Of a stretch of DNA of 64,000 nt, positions 36,629 to 45,199 are shown piece after piece. The DNA comes from an uncultured Clostridium sp. GTDB taxonomy: Bacteria; Bacillota; Clostridia; TANB77; CAG-508. Location: positions 1-64,000 of the forward strand of contig USFR01000006.1 of the NCBI GenBank assembly GCA_900553945.1, given 5' to 3'. The position numbers were made by a program, and so were the translations under genes. The first letter of the stretch is position 1. Each line of letters begins with the position of its first letter. The notes beneath the pieces were generated by a model that saw only the letters and a list, made by a program, of their open reading frames with translations, had not been told where the DNA came from and searched no databases.

Positions 36629-37489
36629 CTAATCTATATTTTCTTGTTTTTTCAAACCATCTTCATCATAATTATCCATAAAACTATGAACTTCACCATC
36701 TTTAATATATGAAATAATTGTATTTAAATTAACATTTTTAGTACTATTATAAATATTCATATCGACATTATCATAAACACTACGAAGTTGTTTAATAAGC
36801 TTTTTCATTTCTTCTCTCTTAGAACCGCCACCACCATTATCACACATTGTACAATGTTCAGTAAACCTACAAGCACATTGAATAAAATGTAAATCATTTC
36901 TTTCTCTCCATTTTATAATATCCGCTTCTTTAACATAATACAAAGGACGAATAAGTTGCATACCCTTGTGAGAAGTACTATACAATTTAGGCATCATTGT
37001 TTGAGTTTGTGCACCATATAACATTCCCATCATAATAGTTTCAATAACATCATCAAAATGATGACCAAGTGCAATCTTATTGCATCCAAGCTCTTGAGCT
37101 TTTCTATATAAATAGCCTCTTCGCATTCTAGCACATATATAACAAGGATGATCATCAATTCGCTCTACAGAAGCAAAAATATCAGTATCGAACATAGTAA
37201 TAGGAACATTAAGTAGTTTAGCATTATTAATAACCTTTTGTCTATTTATAGGATTATATCCTGGATCCATTACTAAAAAAACAAGTTCAAAATTTACCTT
37301 CCTGTGTTTTTTTAATTCTTGCATACACTTAGCCAAAAGCATAGAATCTTTACCGCCAGAAATACAAACAGCAATTTTGTCGCCCTCTTCAACCATATTA
37401 AATTCTTTAATACCTTTTATGAACTTTCCCCATATTCCTTTACGATATGTAGTAATTATTGACTTTTCAATCTCTTCATATCTTTCCAT
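36629..37489 (-). CDS. TtcA/TilS-superfamily tRNA thiolation ATPase
   Basis: 286 residues with the PP-loop SGGKDS at 44-49 for tRNA adenylation, the CYIC pair (Cys116/Cys119) and CACRFTEHCTMC further on, as in the TtcA group that carries an iron-sulfur cluster for sulfur transfer. It probably thiolates cytidine 32 or a related position in tRNA. The upstream gene is a cysteine desulfurase, the natural sulfur donor, here broken; the two are separated by 15 bases and shared a promoter. Confidence 0.85.
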   Translation of the reverse strand: MERYEEIEKSIITTYRKGIWGKFIKGIKEFNMVEEGDKIAVCISGGKDSMLLAKCMQELKKHRKVNFELVFLVMDPGYNPINRQKVINNAKLLNVPITMFDTDIFASVERIDDHPCYICARMRRGYLYRKAQELGCNKIALGHHFDDVIETIMMGMLYGAQTQTMMPKLYSTSHKGMQLIRPLYYVKEADIIKWRERNDLHFIQCACRFTEHCTMCDNGGGGSKREEMKKLIKQLRSVYDNVDMNIYNSTKNVNLNTIISYIKDGEVHSFMDNYDEDGLKKQENID

Positions 37490-37504
37490 ACAAAACCTCT
37501 TTCT

Positions 37505-38007
37505 TTACATCATTTCTTTATAACATTTATCAAAAATCTCTAAAAATTTATCTATATCTTCCTCTGTTACTAAATGACTCAAACTAATTCTCCACGAAGC
37601 AAAAGCTCTTTTCCATCACTAGTAATTCCAACAATGTCAATTTCATAGCCTTGTTCTTTTAAATATGAAAGTGGACTACTAACTGATGAATGTTCCAAAA
37701 AAGTTGAAATAATATGCTTTCCATTTTCTTTATATGATTGTGCAACACCTTTAATTGCTAGATTATTTGACTCGCTAGATCCTGATGTATATACTATTTC
37801 CATATTATCATTTAAACATGTGTTCTCTTTAAATAAATTTATTATTTCATCAGTTGTTTTAATTATTTTTTCATTTACTTCTACACCTAATCCATGAGTT
37901 GCATTAGGATTAGCAAAATACTTTAATGTAGCATTATTAAAAGTTTTTAAAACTTCCTCATCAACAGGCGTATTAGCTGCATAATCTAAATATAAATAAT
38001 CCTTCAT
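37505..38007 (-). pseudogene. Cysteine desulfurase (NifS/IscS-like), internally deleted
   Basis: The first ~130 codons match the N-terminus (YLDYAANTPVDEEV, YTSGSSESNNLAIKG). The frame then slips into a stop at 37579, while another frame over the same junction encodes a genuine C-terminus (RAFASWRISLSHLVTEEDIDKF... ending at 37505). About 220 residues are missing, including the PLP lysine and the active Cys loop, so the enzyme cannot work. It stands first in an operon with the TtcA-like gene and has a well-formed promoter with a palindrome. Confidence 0.8.
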
Positions 38008-38056
38008 ATAATCCTCTCAAAAATTAAATATAATATTCTAATCATTGCAATTATAA

Positions 38057-38086
38057 AGTATACACCCTATAGAGGTATACTGTCAA
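38057..38086 (-). promoter_or_regulatory. Promoter with palindromic operator before the desulfurase/TtcA operon
   Basis: TTGACA (38081-38086), 18-base spacer, TATACT (38057-38062). The inverted repeat AGTATAC...GTATACT (38057-38081, 7-bp arms, 11-base middle) spans exactly from -10 to -35, so a repressor (for example an Rrf2-type cysteine or Fe-S sensor) is likely. Confidence 0.65.
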
Positions 38087-38106
38087 TAATGCAAAAAGTA
38101 GAAAAA

Positions 38107-38126
38107 GGCGGGGATTTCTCCCCGCC
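38107..38126 (-). terminator. Strong terminator
   Basis: GGCGGGG / CCCCGCC stem with a six-base loop, then TTTTTC on the minus strand. Confidence 0.9.
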
Positions 38127-38140
38127 ACATACATGCCAAG

Positions 38141-39154
38141 TTATTTAGTCAAAACCATAACACAATCTGTACCTGTATTGTACATAACCATTCCTTTGCT
38201 AGTCTTAACCTCAATCACTTCGACACTGTTGAAAAGTTCGAGCATGCTCCGGTAAATATTCATTGTTGTTACGATCTGGCTCTGCACACTGATAAAAATC
38301 TGTTCGTTCATAAACTCCCAGTTTAAATCATCCATAGGCAAAATTGTTCCGCCTTTTTTGGAAATGTCAAACCAGCATTTTCTCATACCCATACAATAAA
38401 TAATTACCTTAGCTCCCGGCTTGAGCTTATCATGAAGTGCTTTCAACTTGCTGCAAGTAAAAGACTCACTCATAAAGTTATGAATATTGGATAAATGCAC
38501 CACATCGAAGTTACCGCAGAAGTCAATATCAAAAATATTGGAATTCTGCAAATAGATACAAGTAGAATCCAAACTTTCCTTAACTTTAGTGAAGTTGTCT
38601 TTTCGGTAATATTGATAATTCATCTCCCTGCCCTCAGACGAACCAATGAACTTCTGCTCACCATACAGATAATTTCTTCTGATTTCTAATGGTGAAGTCT
38701 GCTCATAGATTCTCTTCCAGAACTCTTTCATGTCACCATCTGGAACAAAGTCCAACACAGATTTCATGATATCAGTATCCAGCATTTTTTTACTAGTAGG
38801 ATTCAAGATAAAATCCATGTAATCTCTACACGAAGTAAAAAAGCAAAAACTCCAATACTTCAACCAACATATAGGAAACTGTAACTCATTTATATCAACT
38901 GCCATAATGTTTTTAGCACCATGTAAGACCATATCAGCTAAATGATCAAAAGCCCCCGCAATCGCAAGTACACTATCACCATTTTTTATAACCTTTTTCA
39001 TATAAGAATTGGTTTCATTAGATGCGATAAGTGGTGCCATCTCCGCATACAATGATGTAACATCTTCCTGTGCTAATACTACAGCTCTCTTCTTAGAGGT
39101 ATAAAAGCAATTTACTAACTCATCTAGTGTCCGATTTTTTAAAACTTTAAGCAT
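38141..39154 (-). CDS. DUF3419-like SAM-dependent transferase (BtaA-like)
   Basis: 337 residues. GDSVLAIAGAFDHLADMVLHGAKNIMAVDINELQ (residues ~58-92) is a Rossmann SAM-binding segment ending in the acidic Asp, like the DUF3419/BtaA family that transfers an aminocarboxypropyl group from SAM to diacylglycerol. FDVVHLSNIHNFM is a second nucleotide-fold block. The full BtaA/BtaB pathway is not seen nearby, so the substrate is open. It has a near-consensus promoter and a strong GC-rich terminator, and is less AT-rich than its neighbours, as expected of an acquired gene. Confidence 0.6.
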   Translation of the reverse strand: MLKVLKNRTLDELVNCFYTSKKRAVVLAQEDVTSLYAEMAPLIASNETNSYMKKVIKNGDSVLAIAGAFDHLADMVLHGAKNIMAVDINELQFPICWLKYWSFCFFTSCRDYMDFILNPTSKKMLDTDIMKSVLDFVPDGDMKEFWKRIYEQTSPLEIRRNYLYGEQKFIGSSEGREMNYQYYRKDNFTKVKESLDSTCIYLQNSNIFDIDFCGNFDVVHLSNIHNFMSESFTCSKLKALHDKLKPGAKVIIYCMGMRKCWFDISKKGGTILPMDDLNWEFMNEQIFISVQSQIVTTMNIYRSMLELFNSVEVIEVKTSKGMVMYNTGTDCVMVLTK

Positions 39155-39209
39155 ATTTTTTCCTTTCTACTATAATAATAGTTCAAAATCTTCAACAGTT
39201 GCTTCTGCT

Positions 39210-39238
39210 ATTATACCTCATTTACATAATATCGTCAA
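39210..39238 (-). promoter_or_regulatory. Promoter of the DUF3419-like gene
   Basis: TTGACG (39233-39238), 17-base spacer, TATAAT (39210-39215). Confidence 0.75.
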
Positions 39239-39365
39239 CATAACACTATTTAGTTAAAACTTGTAATTTTTAGCAGATTTTTAAAAATAATATATACTTT
39301 TTTAAATTATTCCGTTGGAAGCTTGCCTGTGTATTTTATATTAAGAATTTTTTCACATGTCATTA

Positions 39366-39893
39366 TTATTTTTCCAATAATTTCTTCAAAAAAGTCCAAG
39401 GACCTGTCTTAGTAGTCAATCCATCTAAATTATTATCTATTCTTTCTAATATTTCTTTCTTTGAAAAATAACGAACCTCTGAAACCTCTTCTTTTTGTAA
39501 TTTTATTTCTGATATGTCTACATCTTTTAAAATTAAATAACACTCATTATAATGTTTATTAATTCCCTTAGCTGTATCAATAGATGTAGAACCAACTAAA
39601 TATTTTATATCATCATCAGTAATATCTAATCCCAATTCTTCTTTTGCTTCTCTAATTAAAGCTTGCCTTCCAAACTCGCCAGCATCAACATGCCCGCCAA
39701 CTGTTACATCCCACATATTAGGCCATGCTTTCTTGCTTGCACTTCTTTTTTGCAATAAAACATTTTTATTTTTATCTATAACAAAACCATACACCGCTCT
39801 ATGCCATAATCCTTCTGTATGACATCTATCTCTAGAAGCAACCTCACCAGTATACTCGCCCCATTCATTTAAAACATCAAACATCTCTTCCAT
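39366..39893 (-). CDS. Nudix hydrolase (IPP-isomerase-like subgroup)
   Basis: 175 residues. The Nudix box is GGHVDAGEFGRQALIREAKEELGL. The N-terminal MFDVLNEWGEYTGEVASRDRCHTEGLWHRAVYGFV is typical of the YfcD/isopentenyl-diphosphate-isomerase-like group of Nudix proteins, which hydrolyse unknown diphosphates. It lies alone on the minus strand; GGAGG precedes the ATG. Confidence 0.88.
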   Translation of the reverse strand: MEEMFDVLNEWGEYTGEVASRDRCHTEGLWHRAVYGFVIDKNKNVLLQKRSASKKAWPNMWDVTVGGHVDAGEFGRQALIREAKEELGLDITDDDIKYLVGSTSIDTAKGINKHYNECYLILKDVDISEIKLQKEEVSEVRYFSKKEILERIDNNLDGLTTKTGPWTFLKKLLEK

Positions 39894-39961
39894 AAAAACT
39901 CCTCCTATACTTAAACATTGTATGAATTATATAATACACCATATATTAAAGTCAATTATGC

Positions 39962-39989
39962 TTGGAATATTAGGTAAATGTGTTATAAT
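39962..39989 (+). promoter_or_regulatory. Promoter of the gene at 40022
   Basis: TTGGAA (39962-39967), 16-base spacer, TATAAT (39984-39989); GGAGG before the start at 40022. Confidence 0.7.
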
Positions 39990-40021
39990 AGACTCATCTT
40001 TTAAAAATTACGGAGGTATTC

Positions 40022-41752
40022 ATGACATTCTCAGAAGCATTAAACAAATATATAGAACAAATTAATTGCTCATCAAAAGACCTATCAACTACTTCACAAT
40101 TATCATCCGCAGTTATTAGTCGTTACAGAAAAGGAGAACGAACACCAACACTAAAAAGCAAACAATTTGATCAATTAGTTGATGGCTTGTACGAGCTTAG
40201 TAAAAATAGCAATATAGAACTATCTAAAAAAGAAATTTCAAGTAAATTAGCTAGTTCATTAAACGATATAGATATTAATTTTGAAGATTTAAGCAAAAAT
40301 ATAAACGCAATTATTTCTGCATTAAACATCAACATTGCTGAACTTTCACGTTTTATTGGATATGATGCATCATTCATTTCTAAAATTCGTTCAGGAAATA
40401 GAAATTCATCAAAACCTACAGAATTTATAAGCTCAGTTTGCTCATTTATAGTAAACAAATATAAAAGCGCTGAAAACAAAGAAACCCTTTCTATTTTAAT
40501 GAATTGTTCCATAGCTGACCTAGAAAATGAAGCAAACTATTCTTTTGAACTTAATAAATGGATTTCAAATAACTCATATTCAGACAGTACATATGTTAGC
40601 AATTTTTTAAATCATTTAGATAATTTCGATTTAAATGAATACATAAAAGCAATTCATTTTGATGAGATAAAAATTCCTTTTGTGCCATTTTACAAAGCTT
40701 CCTCAAGAAACTACTATGGTCTAGAAGAAATGAAAAAAGGTGAACTAGATTTCTTCAAAGCAACTGTACTTTCAAAATCAACTGAACCAGTCTTCATGTG
40801 TAGCGATATGCCAATGGAAGATATGGCAGAAGACGTAGACTTCGGCAAAAAGTGGATGTTTGCAATTGCTATGACTCTAAAAAAAGGATTACATTTAAAT
40901 ATAATTCATAACCTAGATAGACCATTTGAAGAAATGATGCTTGGACTAGAAAGTTGGATTCCAATTTATATGACAGGTCAAATTTCTCCATTCTACTTTA
41001 AAAATGCAAATACAAATATTTATGGTCACTTAAACTATGTTTCAGGAACTGTAGCTCTTAATGGCGAAAGTATAAATGGCTATCATTCAGATGGAAAATA
41101 TTATTTAACTACAAATAAATCAGAAATTGCCTACTACAAATCAAAAGCCGATCACTTATTGAAAAAAGCTAACTCACTTATGGATATATACCGTGCAGAA
41201 AATCAAAATGAATTCAATGCCTTCTTAATGTCAAATTCCAAATTAGAAGGAAAACGTAGAAGAATTTTATCTTCGCTCCCCATTCACACTATGTCAAAAG
41301 AATTATTAGCCAAAATATTAAAAAGGAATAAAGTTTCAGAAGCGGATATAAACTCAATCTATTCAGAACTAGAAAAAAAGAAAAAAATTATATCAGATAT
41401 AGTTAAAAATGACATTTTAGAAGATGACTACTTTGAGTTTTCAAAGAAAGATTTTGAAAAACATTTAATTTCTCTATCTCTTTCTACCTGTTTTTTTGAA
41501 AAGAAAATTTATTATACATATGATGAATATAAAGAGCATTTAAAATTAACTCACGAATATGAAAAAAATACACCTAATTATAAATTAACAAAAAGTCCAA
41601 ATCGTACATTTAAAAATATTCAAGTAACTTTTCATGATCAAAAATACATTATGATTTCAAAGGATAATAGCCCATCAATTCATTTTGTAGTATACAATCC
41701 AAAATTAAGAAATGCTATTGAAAATTTCATTCCACCAATTATTGAAGAATAA
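40022..41752 (+). CDS. Protein with two XRE-like HTH domains and a large unknown C-terminal part (576 aa)
   Basis: Residues ~1-60 (SKDLSTTSQLSSAVISRYRKGERTPT) and ~85-145 (LNINIAELSRFIGYDASFISKIRSGNRNSSK) each look like a Cro/XRE-type helix-turn-helix. Residues ~200-576 are mixed alpha/beta (FFKATVLSKSTEPVFMCSDMPMEDMAEDVD, LHLNIIHNLDRPFEEMMLGLESWIPIYMTG) with no family I can name; charged helices follow at 420-480. A DNA-binding regulator with a ligand or effector domain is the likely role. It has its own promoter and a shared strong terminator. Confidence 0.65.
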   Translation: MTFSEALNKYIEQINCSSKDLSTTSQLSSAVISRYRKGERTPTLKSKQFDQLVDGLYELSKNSNIELSKKEISSKLASSLNDIDINFEDLSKNINAIISALNINIAELSRFIGYDASFISKIRSGNRNSSKPTEFISSVCSFIVNKYKSAENKETLSILMNCSIADLENEANYSFELNKWISNNSYSDSTYVSNFLNHLDNFDLNEYIKAIHFDEIKIPFVPFYKASSRNYYGLEEMKKGELDFFKATVLSKSTEPVFMCSDMPMEDMAEDVDFGKKWMFAIAMTLKKGLHLNIIHNLDRPFEEMMLGLESWIPIYMTGQISPFYFKNANTNIYGHLNYVSGTVALNGESINGYHSDGKYYLTTNKSEIAYYKSKADHLLKKANSLMDIYRAENQNEFNAFLMSNSKLEGKRRRILSSLPIHTMSKELLAKILKRNKVSEADINSIYSELEKKKKIISDIVKNDILEDDYFEFSKKDFEKHLISLSLSTCFFEKKIYYTYDEYKEHLKLTHEYEKNTPNYKLTKSPNRTFKNIQVTFHDQKYIMISKDNSPSIHFVVYNPKLRNAIENFIPPIIEE

Positions 41753-41757
41753 TTTAT

Positions 41758-41790
41758 ATAAGCGAATCTACAAAAAATAGATTCGCTTAT
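41758..41790. terminator. Bidirectional terminator
   Basis: ATAAGCGAATCTA / TAGATTCGCTTAT with a seven-base loop between converging genes. Confidence 0.9.
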
Positions 41791-41797
41791 TTACATA

Positions 41798-43181
41798 TTA
41801 AATAAATTTCCCATTAGTATCCGATAACCTAGCAATTCCTTCATATGGACTATGATACTCTTCCTCATCATTACAATACTCCACTATTTGATTTATATTC
41901 TCTTTAATCTTCTCAAATCCCTGTATATACAAATCTATGACCTCATCTTGCATAAAATAAAATGGTGCAGAACTTTTGTTTCCAATTGCAAACGTATTAT
42001 CAATTACATTCAATGTCTGTACATGACTATAATTTGAATAATTCTCTTTATATAAATCCATATACTCCTTATTAAATTTCCAAGGATACTCTTCTCCATC
42101 AAAAATTTTCTGGAATATCAGTTGCTTATAAACAGGATGAGTTTGATACAATCTCGTAGTCAATCCCTCTGCCTTCAATACCTTCATAATTGTTTCTCTA
42201 AACTTCCCGAACATTTTTTACTCCTAATTTTTTCACATCGCAATTAATTCTATATAAATGATATACATGCTCGCAGTCGTTTTCTATTTTAGGTGGATTC
42301 AAAAAATCAATATTATTTTTCAAATATTCTGTTAGTCTATCTGCATTCTTTTGAATCTTTTTAATCACATTATCAAAGTTTTCTAATTGATATTTCAAAA
42401 ACAAACAATTAAGTGCACTAGGCTTATAATTATATCCATAAGTAAAAGAATTATAATAAAAATTAGGATCACCTTCTACAATCTTTTGAGCATATGTTTT
42501 AACAGAATTAGCCTTATTAAATAAATCTACATTATTAGTACAAAGTCCTCCTAGCTCTCCACATGAAGCCAATTGCTTCACAGACATAAAACTAAAACAT
42601 CCTATATCGCCATATGTTCCAACATATTTATTATCAATTTTTGCTCCAAATGCCTGAGCACAATCTTCCACTAATTTAACTCCATATTTATCAGCAATTT
42701 TTCTAAGTTCTTTCAAGTTACTTGGATAGCCTTGCATATTAACAGCAATAATTGCCTTTACCTTTTTGAATTTATTTAATAATTCTTCAACTTGTCCTTC
42801 ATCTATGTTATATGTATCTTCTTTAACATCTGCAAATATAGGAATCGCACCTGTTCTAATTACTTGAAATGCTGGCGCTGCAAACGTCCATGCAGGAACA
42901 ATTACCTCATCTCCATATGAAACATCACAAGCAATTAAAGCTGAATGCAATGCTGAAGCACCTGACTCAAAAAAAGAAAAGTATTTAGTATCTAAATATT
43001 GTGCCATTTCTTTTTCAAAATTACCAATTTCGTCGTTTTTATTTGACACAAAATTTCTAGATTCTAAATACTCATTTAAAAAATTTTTATCCTCTACCTT
43101 TGGTGGCCATACTCCTCTTAGTTCATCAACATCATTACAAACCTTTGAAGCTTTTTCATTAAAAAATACTAATTCACGCAT
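41798..43181 (-). pseudogene. DegT/DnrJ/EryC1 aminotransferase split by a frameshift
   Basis: The 5' frame (start ATG at 43181, AGAGGA seven bases before it) gives the PLP-fold part: FFESGASALHSALIACDV, DEVIVPAWTFAA, VEDCAQAFGA and the Lys in FSFMSVKQLASCGELGG. It stops at 42198 after GVKNVREV. The C-terminal domain (RETIMKVLKAEGLTTRLYQTHPVYKQ...) continues one frame over from 42214. Removing one G at GGGAAG would join both as VREFRETI. The second frame has its own AGGAG six bases before an ATG, so separate translation of both halves is possible. The family makes amino-sugars. I call it disrupted, with moderate certainty. Confidence 0.7.
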
Positions 43182-43311
43182 ACACATATCCTCTTTTCTC
43201 TTTTTTATAATCATATGCTTGTACTTTTCAATTTATTCGGGAAAAATTAATTGCATAGAATAAACTTGTATTTAAAACAACCTTATAATATGATTTGAAA
43301 TTAGTCATTAA

Positions 43312-43353
43312 AATAATACCAGTATGTAAGTATAACGAACTACATACTGGTAT
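43312..43353 (-). terminator. Terminator of the phosphodiesterase gene
   Basis: AATACCAGTATGTA / TACATACTGGTATT stem with a ~14-base loop, just after the stop at 43362. Confidence 0.75.
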
Positions 43354-43361
43354 TTTCGTAA

Positions 43362-44525
43362 TTATATCTCAAATGCAATTACTGGAACTAACATTTCATT
43401 TCTCGTAAGCCCGCAATGAGTAGACTTCTTCTCTGATTTTCTTTTTCTCTCCATATTAGAATAATTCTCAAGTGCAATAATTGTATCAGAAACAGCAATC
43501 GCAACATAATTTCCAATAAAATCATCTATCTTTTTATGTTGCTTTCCATTACCCATCAAACCGGATTTTATAAAGTCTTCCTTTGTATATAAAATATATG
43601 TATCTTTAAATCTTTTATTAAATTCATTTTCAAAATCTTGTTTTCTATCTTCTTTTACATTAAAGCTAATAGCTCTTGCTTCTAATGAAGGTAGCATAAT
43701 TAAACAATCTTCAATTTCAGGCAAATCCATAATACTAATCTTTTCTTTTATATCATTATGACCATGATCAGCTGAAATAATTAAAAGTGTATTCGTTTCT
43801 CGTAACTCATCAATCAATTGCTCTACTCTGTTTTCAGCCATCTTGATAAACTCTTTCGTCTCTGGCGAGTAGCAACCAGCCTTATGTAAAATACCATCTG
43901 GATTATCACAATAAGCAAATACAAAATTCTTCTTTTTGTTACAAGAACAAATAGTTGAAATTCCATAACAAACTTCATCAATATTATTAGCGCTAATTGT
44001 TAATTTTGTTTTCTTTCTGCAATATTCAGGCATAATTTCGCATACCTGTACATCTTTATTCTTTTCAAGGATTTTTTCATAAATAGGTTTATATCCTATT
44101 ATATCAGCTATTTTTAAATCCTTTTGTTTCAACATTTCACCACTTAAATCATCTTCTTCAGCAAGTACATTAACATATTTTCCATACTCTTTAAAATATT
44201 GCGTCCATGCTATCCAACCTGTTTCTATAGGCGGTTTTCCAGAATAATACGTAGTCATCGCAGCAGTTGTTGTTGAAGGAAAAACACTTGTAATATCACA
44301 CACTTTATTTTTTTCAAAAATTCCATTTGGAGAATTATATGACAAAACATTCTCTCCCATTCCATCTAAAATAAGCATTACAACATTATTATATTCTTTA
44401 TTAATTATCTCTTTAAGCTCATTAAGTTCTGAATAATCAGATTCAACATCATATTTTTTCAAAACAGATGTTATTAAATTTAATATTGACTTCTCATAAT
44501 TCGGCAATAGTATTTCATTTGACAT
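43362..44525 (-). CDS. Type I phosphodiesterase / nucleotide pyrophosphatase family (alkaline-phosphatase fold)
   Basis: About 387 residues. LILDGMGENVL holds the first metal Asp, ITSVFPSTTTAAMTT the Thr nucleophile region, DNPDGILHKAG, ISADHGHND (metal Asp/His pair) and KSTHCGLTRNEMLVPVI the last His. The metal ligands of the ENPP-like family are all present. No signal peptide, so the substrate is cytoplasmic; nucleotide or phosphonate esters are possible. A GTG at 44534 sits too close to AGAGG, an ATG at 44525 somewhat far; I chose the ATG. Confidence 0.85.
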   Translation of the reverse strand: MSNEILLPNYEKSILNLITSVLKKYDVESDYSELNELKEIINKEYNNVVMLILDGMGENVLSYNSPNGIFEKNKVCDITSVFPSTTTAAMTTYYSGKPPIETGWIAWTQYFKEYGKYVNVLAEEDDLSGEMLKQKDLKIADIIGYKPIYEKILEKNKDVQVCEIMPEYCRKKTKLTISANNIDEVCYGISTICSCNKKKNFVFAYCDNPDGILHKAGCYSPETKEFIKMAENRVEQLIDELRETNTLLIISADHGHNDIKEKISIMDLPEIEDCLIMLPSLEARAISFNVKEDRKQDFENEFNKRFKDTYILYTKEDFIKSGLMGNGKQHKKIDDFIGNYVAIAVSDTIIALENYSNMERKRKSEKKSTHCGLTRNEMLVPVIAFEI

Positions 44526-44633
44526 ATCAATCACTTTCCTCTCTTTTTAAATAAATATACCACATATATAATATTATAACTTGCATAAAATCGCAATAGC
44601 TCTCATATACATATTTTACCAAGTGGTTATCGT

Positions 44634-44662
44634 TTGACTTTATCATGAATATAAAGTATAAT
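44634..44662 (+). promoter_or_regulatory. Promoter of the Nudix gene at 44699
   Basis: TTGACT (44634-44639), 17-base spacer, TATAAT (44657-44662), giving a ~30-base leader. Confidence 0.85.
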
Positions 44663-44698
44663 AGCCTCTGTTTAAAATATTATAAAGGTGGGGTTTTT

Positions 44699-45121
44699 AT
44701 GTTTACAGAAAAAGATTTAAGAAAAGTTGCATTGGGTATTGCAATAAAGGATAACAAAGTTCTTGTTGAAAAAGGTCATGACAAAGTTGAGCAAATTGAC
44801 TTCTATAGATGTCTTGGCGGTGGAATTGAAGAAAATGAGACTCCACTAGAAGCGGTTAAAAGAGAATTTAAAGAAGAACTAAATATTGATATTATAGTAA
44901 ATAAAGAATTAGGCACAATAGACAGTCACTTTGTATACAATGGAAAAAATGGTCATGAATTAGTTTATTTATTTGATATAACAATACCAGAAGAATCATT
45001 AAAAGAAAATTATACAATACTAGATAATGATATAGCTTCTCCAGGAGAATGGATTAGTATTGATGAATTTAAATCAGGAGAAAAAATTATTTTTCCCAAA
45101 GGAATAATTGAATATCTATAA
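44699..45121 (+). CDS. Nudix hydrolase
   Basis: 140 residues from the ATG at 44699, which is preceded by AAGGTGGGG; an earlier in-frame ATG at 44645 overlaps the promoter and is rejected. The Nudix box is GGGIEENETPLEAVKREFKEELNI. The core resembles the MutT-like nucleotide diphosphatases. It is a single plus-strand gene with a consensus promoter and a terminator at 45130. Confidence 0.88.
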   Translation: MFTEKDLRKVALGIAIKDNKVLVEKGHDKVEQIDFYRCLGGGIEENETPLEAVKREFKEELNIDIIVNKELGTIDSHFVYNGKNGHELVYLFDITIPEESLKENYTILDNDIASPGEWISIDEFKSGEKIIFPKGIIEYL

Positions 45122-45129
45122 AATTAAAA

Positions 45130-45164
45130 ATATCACTAACTCTTTTTTAGAATTAGCGATATTT
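45130..45164. terminator. Terminator between converging genes
   Basis: AATATCACTAA / TTAGCGATATT arms around a T-rich loop, followed by TTCTTCT. Confidence 0.6.
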
Positions 45165-45199
45165 TCTTCTTACCCAATTAGGTAAGGAAACGGTATTTT

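Noticed and set aside
39310..39363. 17-codon ORF after the Nudix gene
   Set aside because: No ribosome site and too short to support; kept as non-coding.
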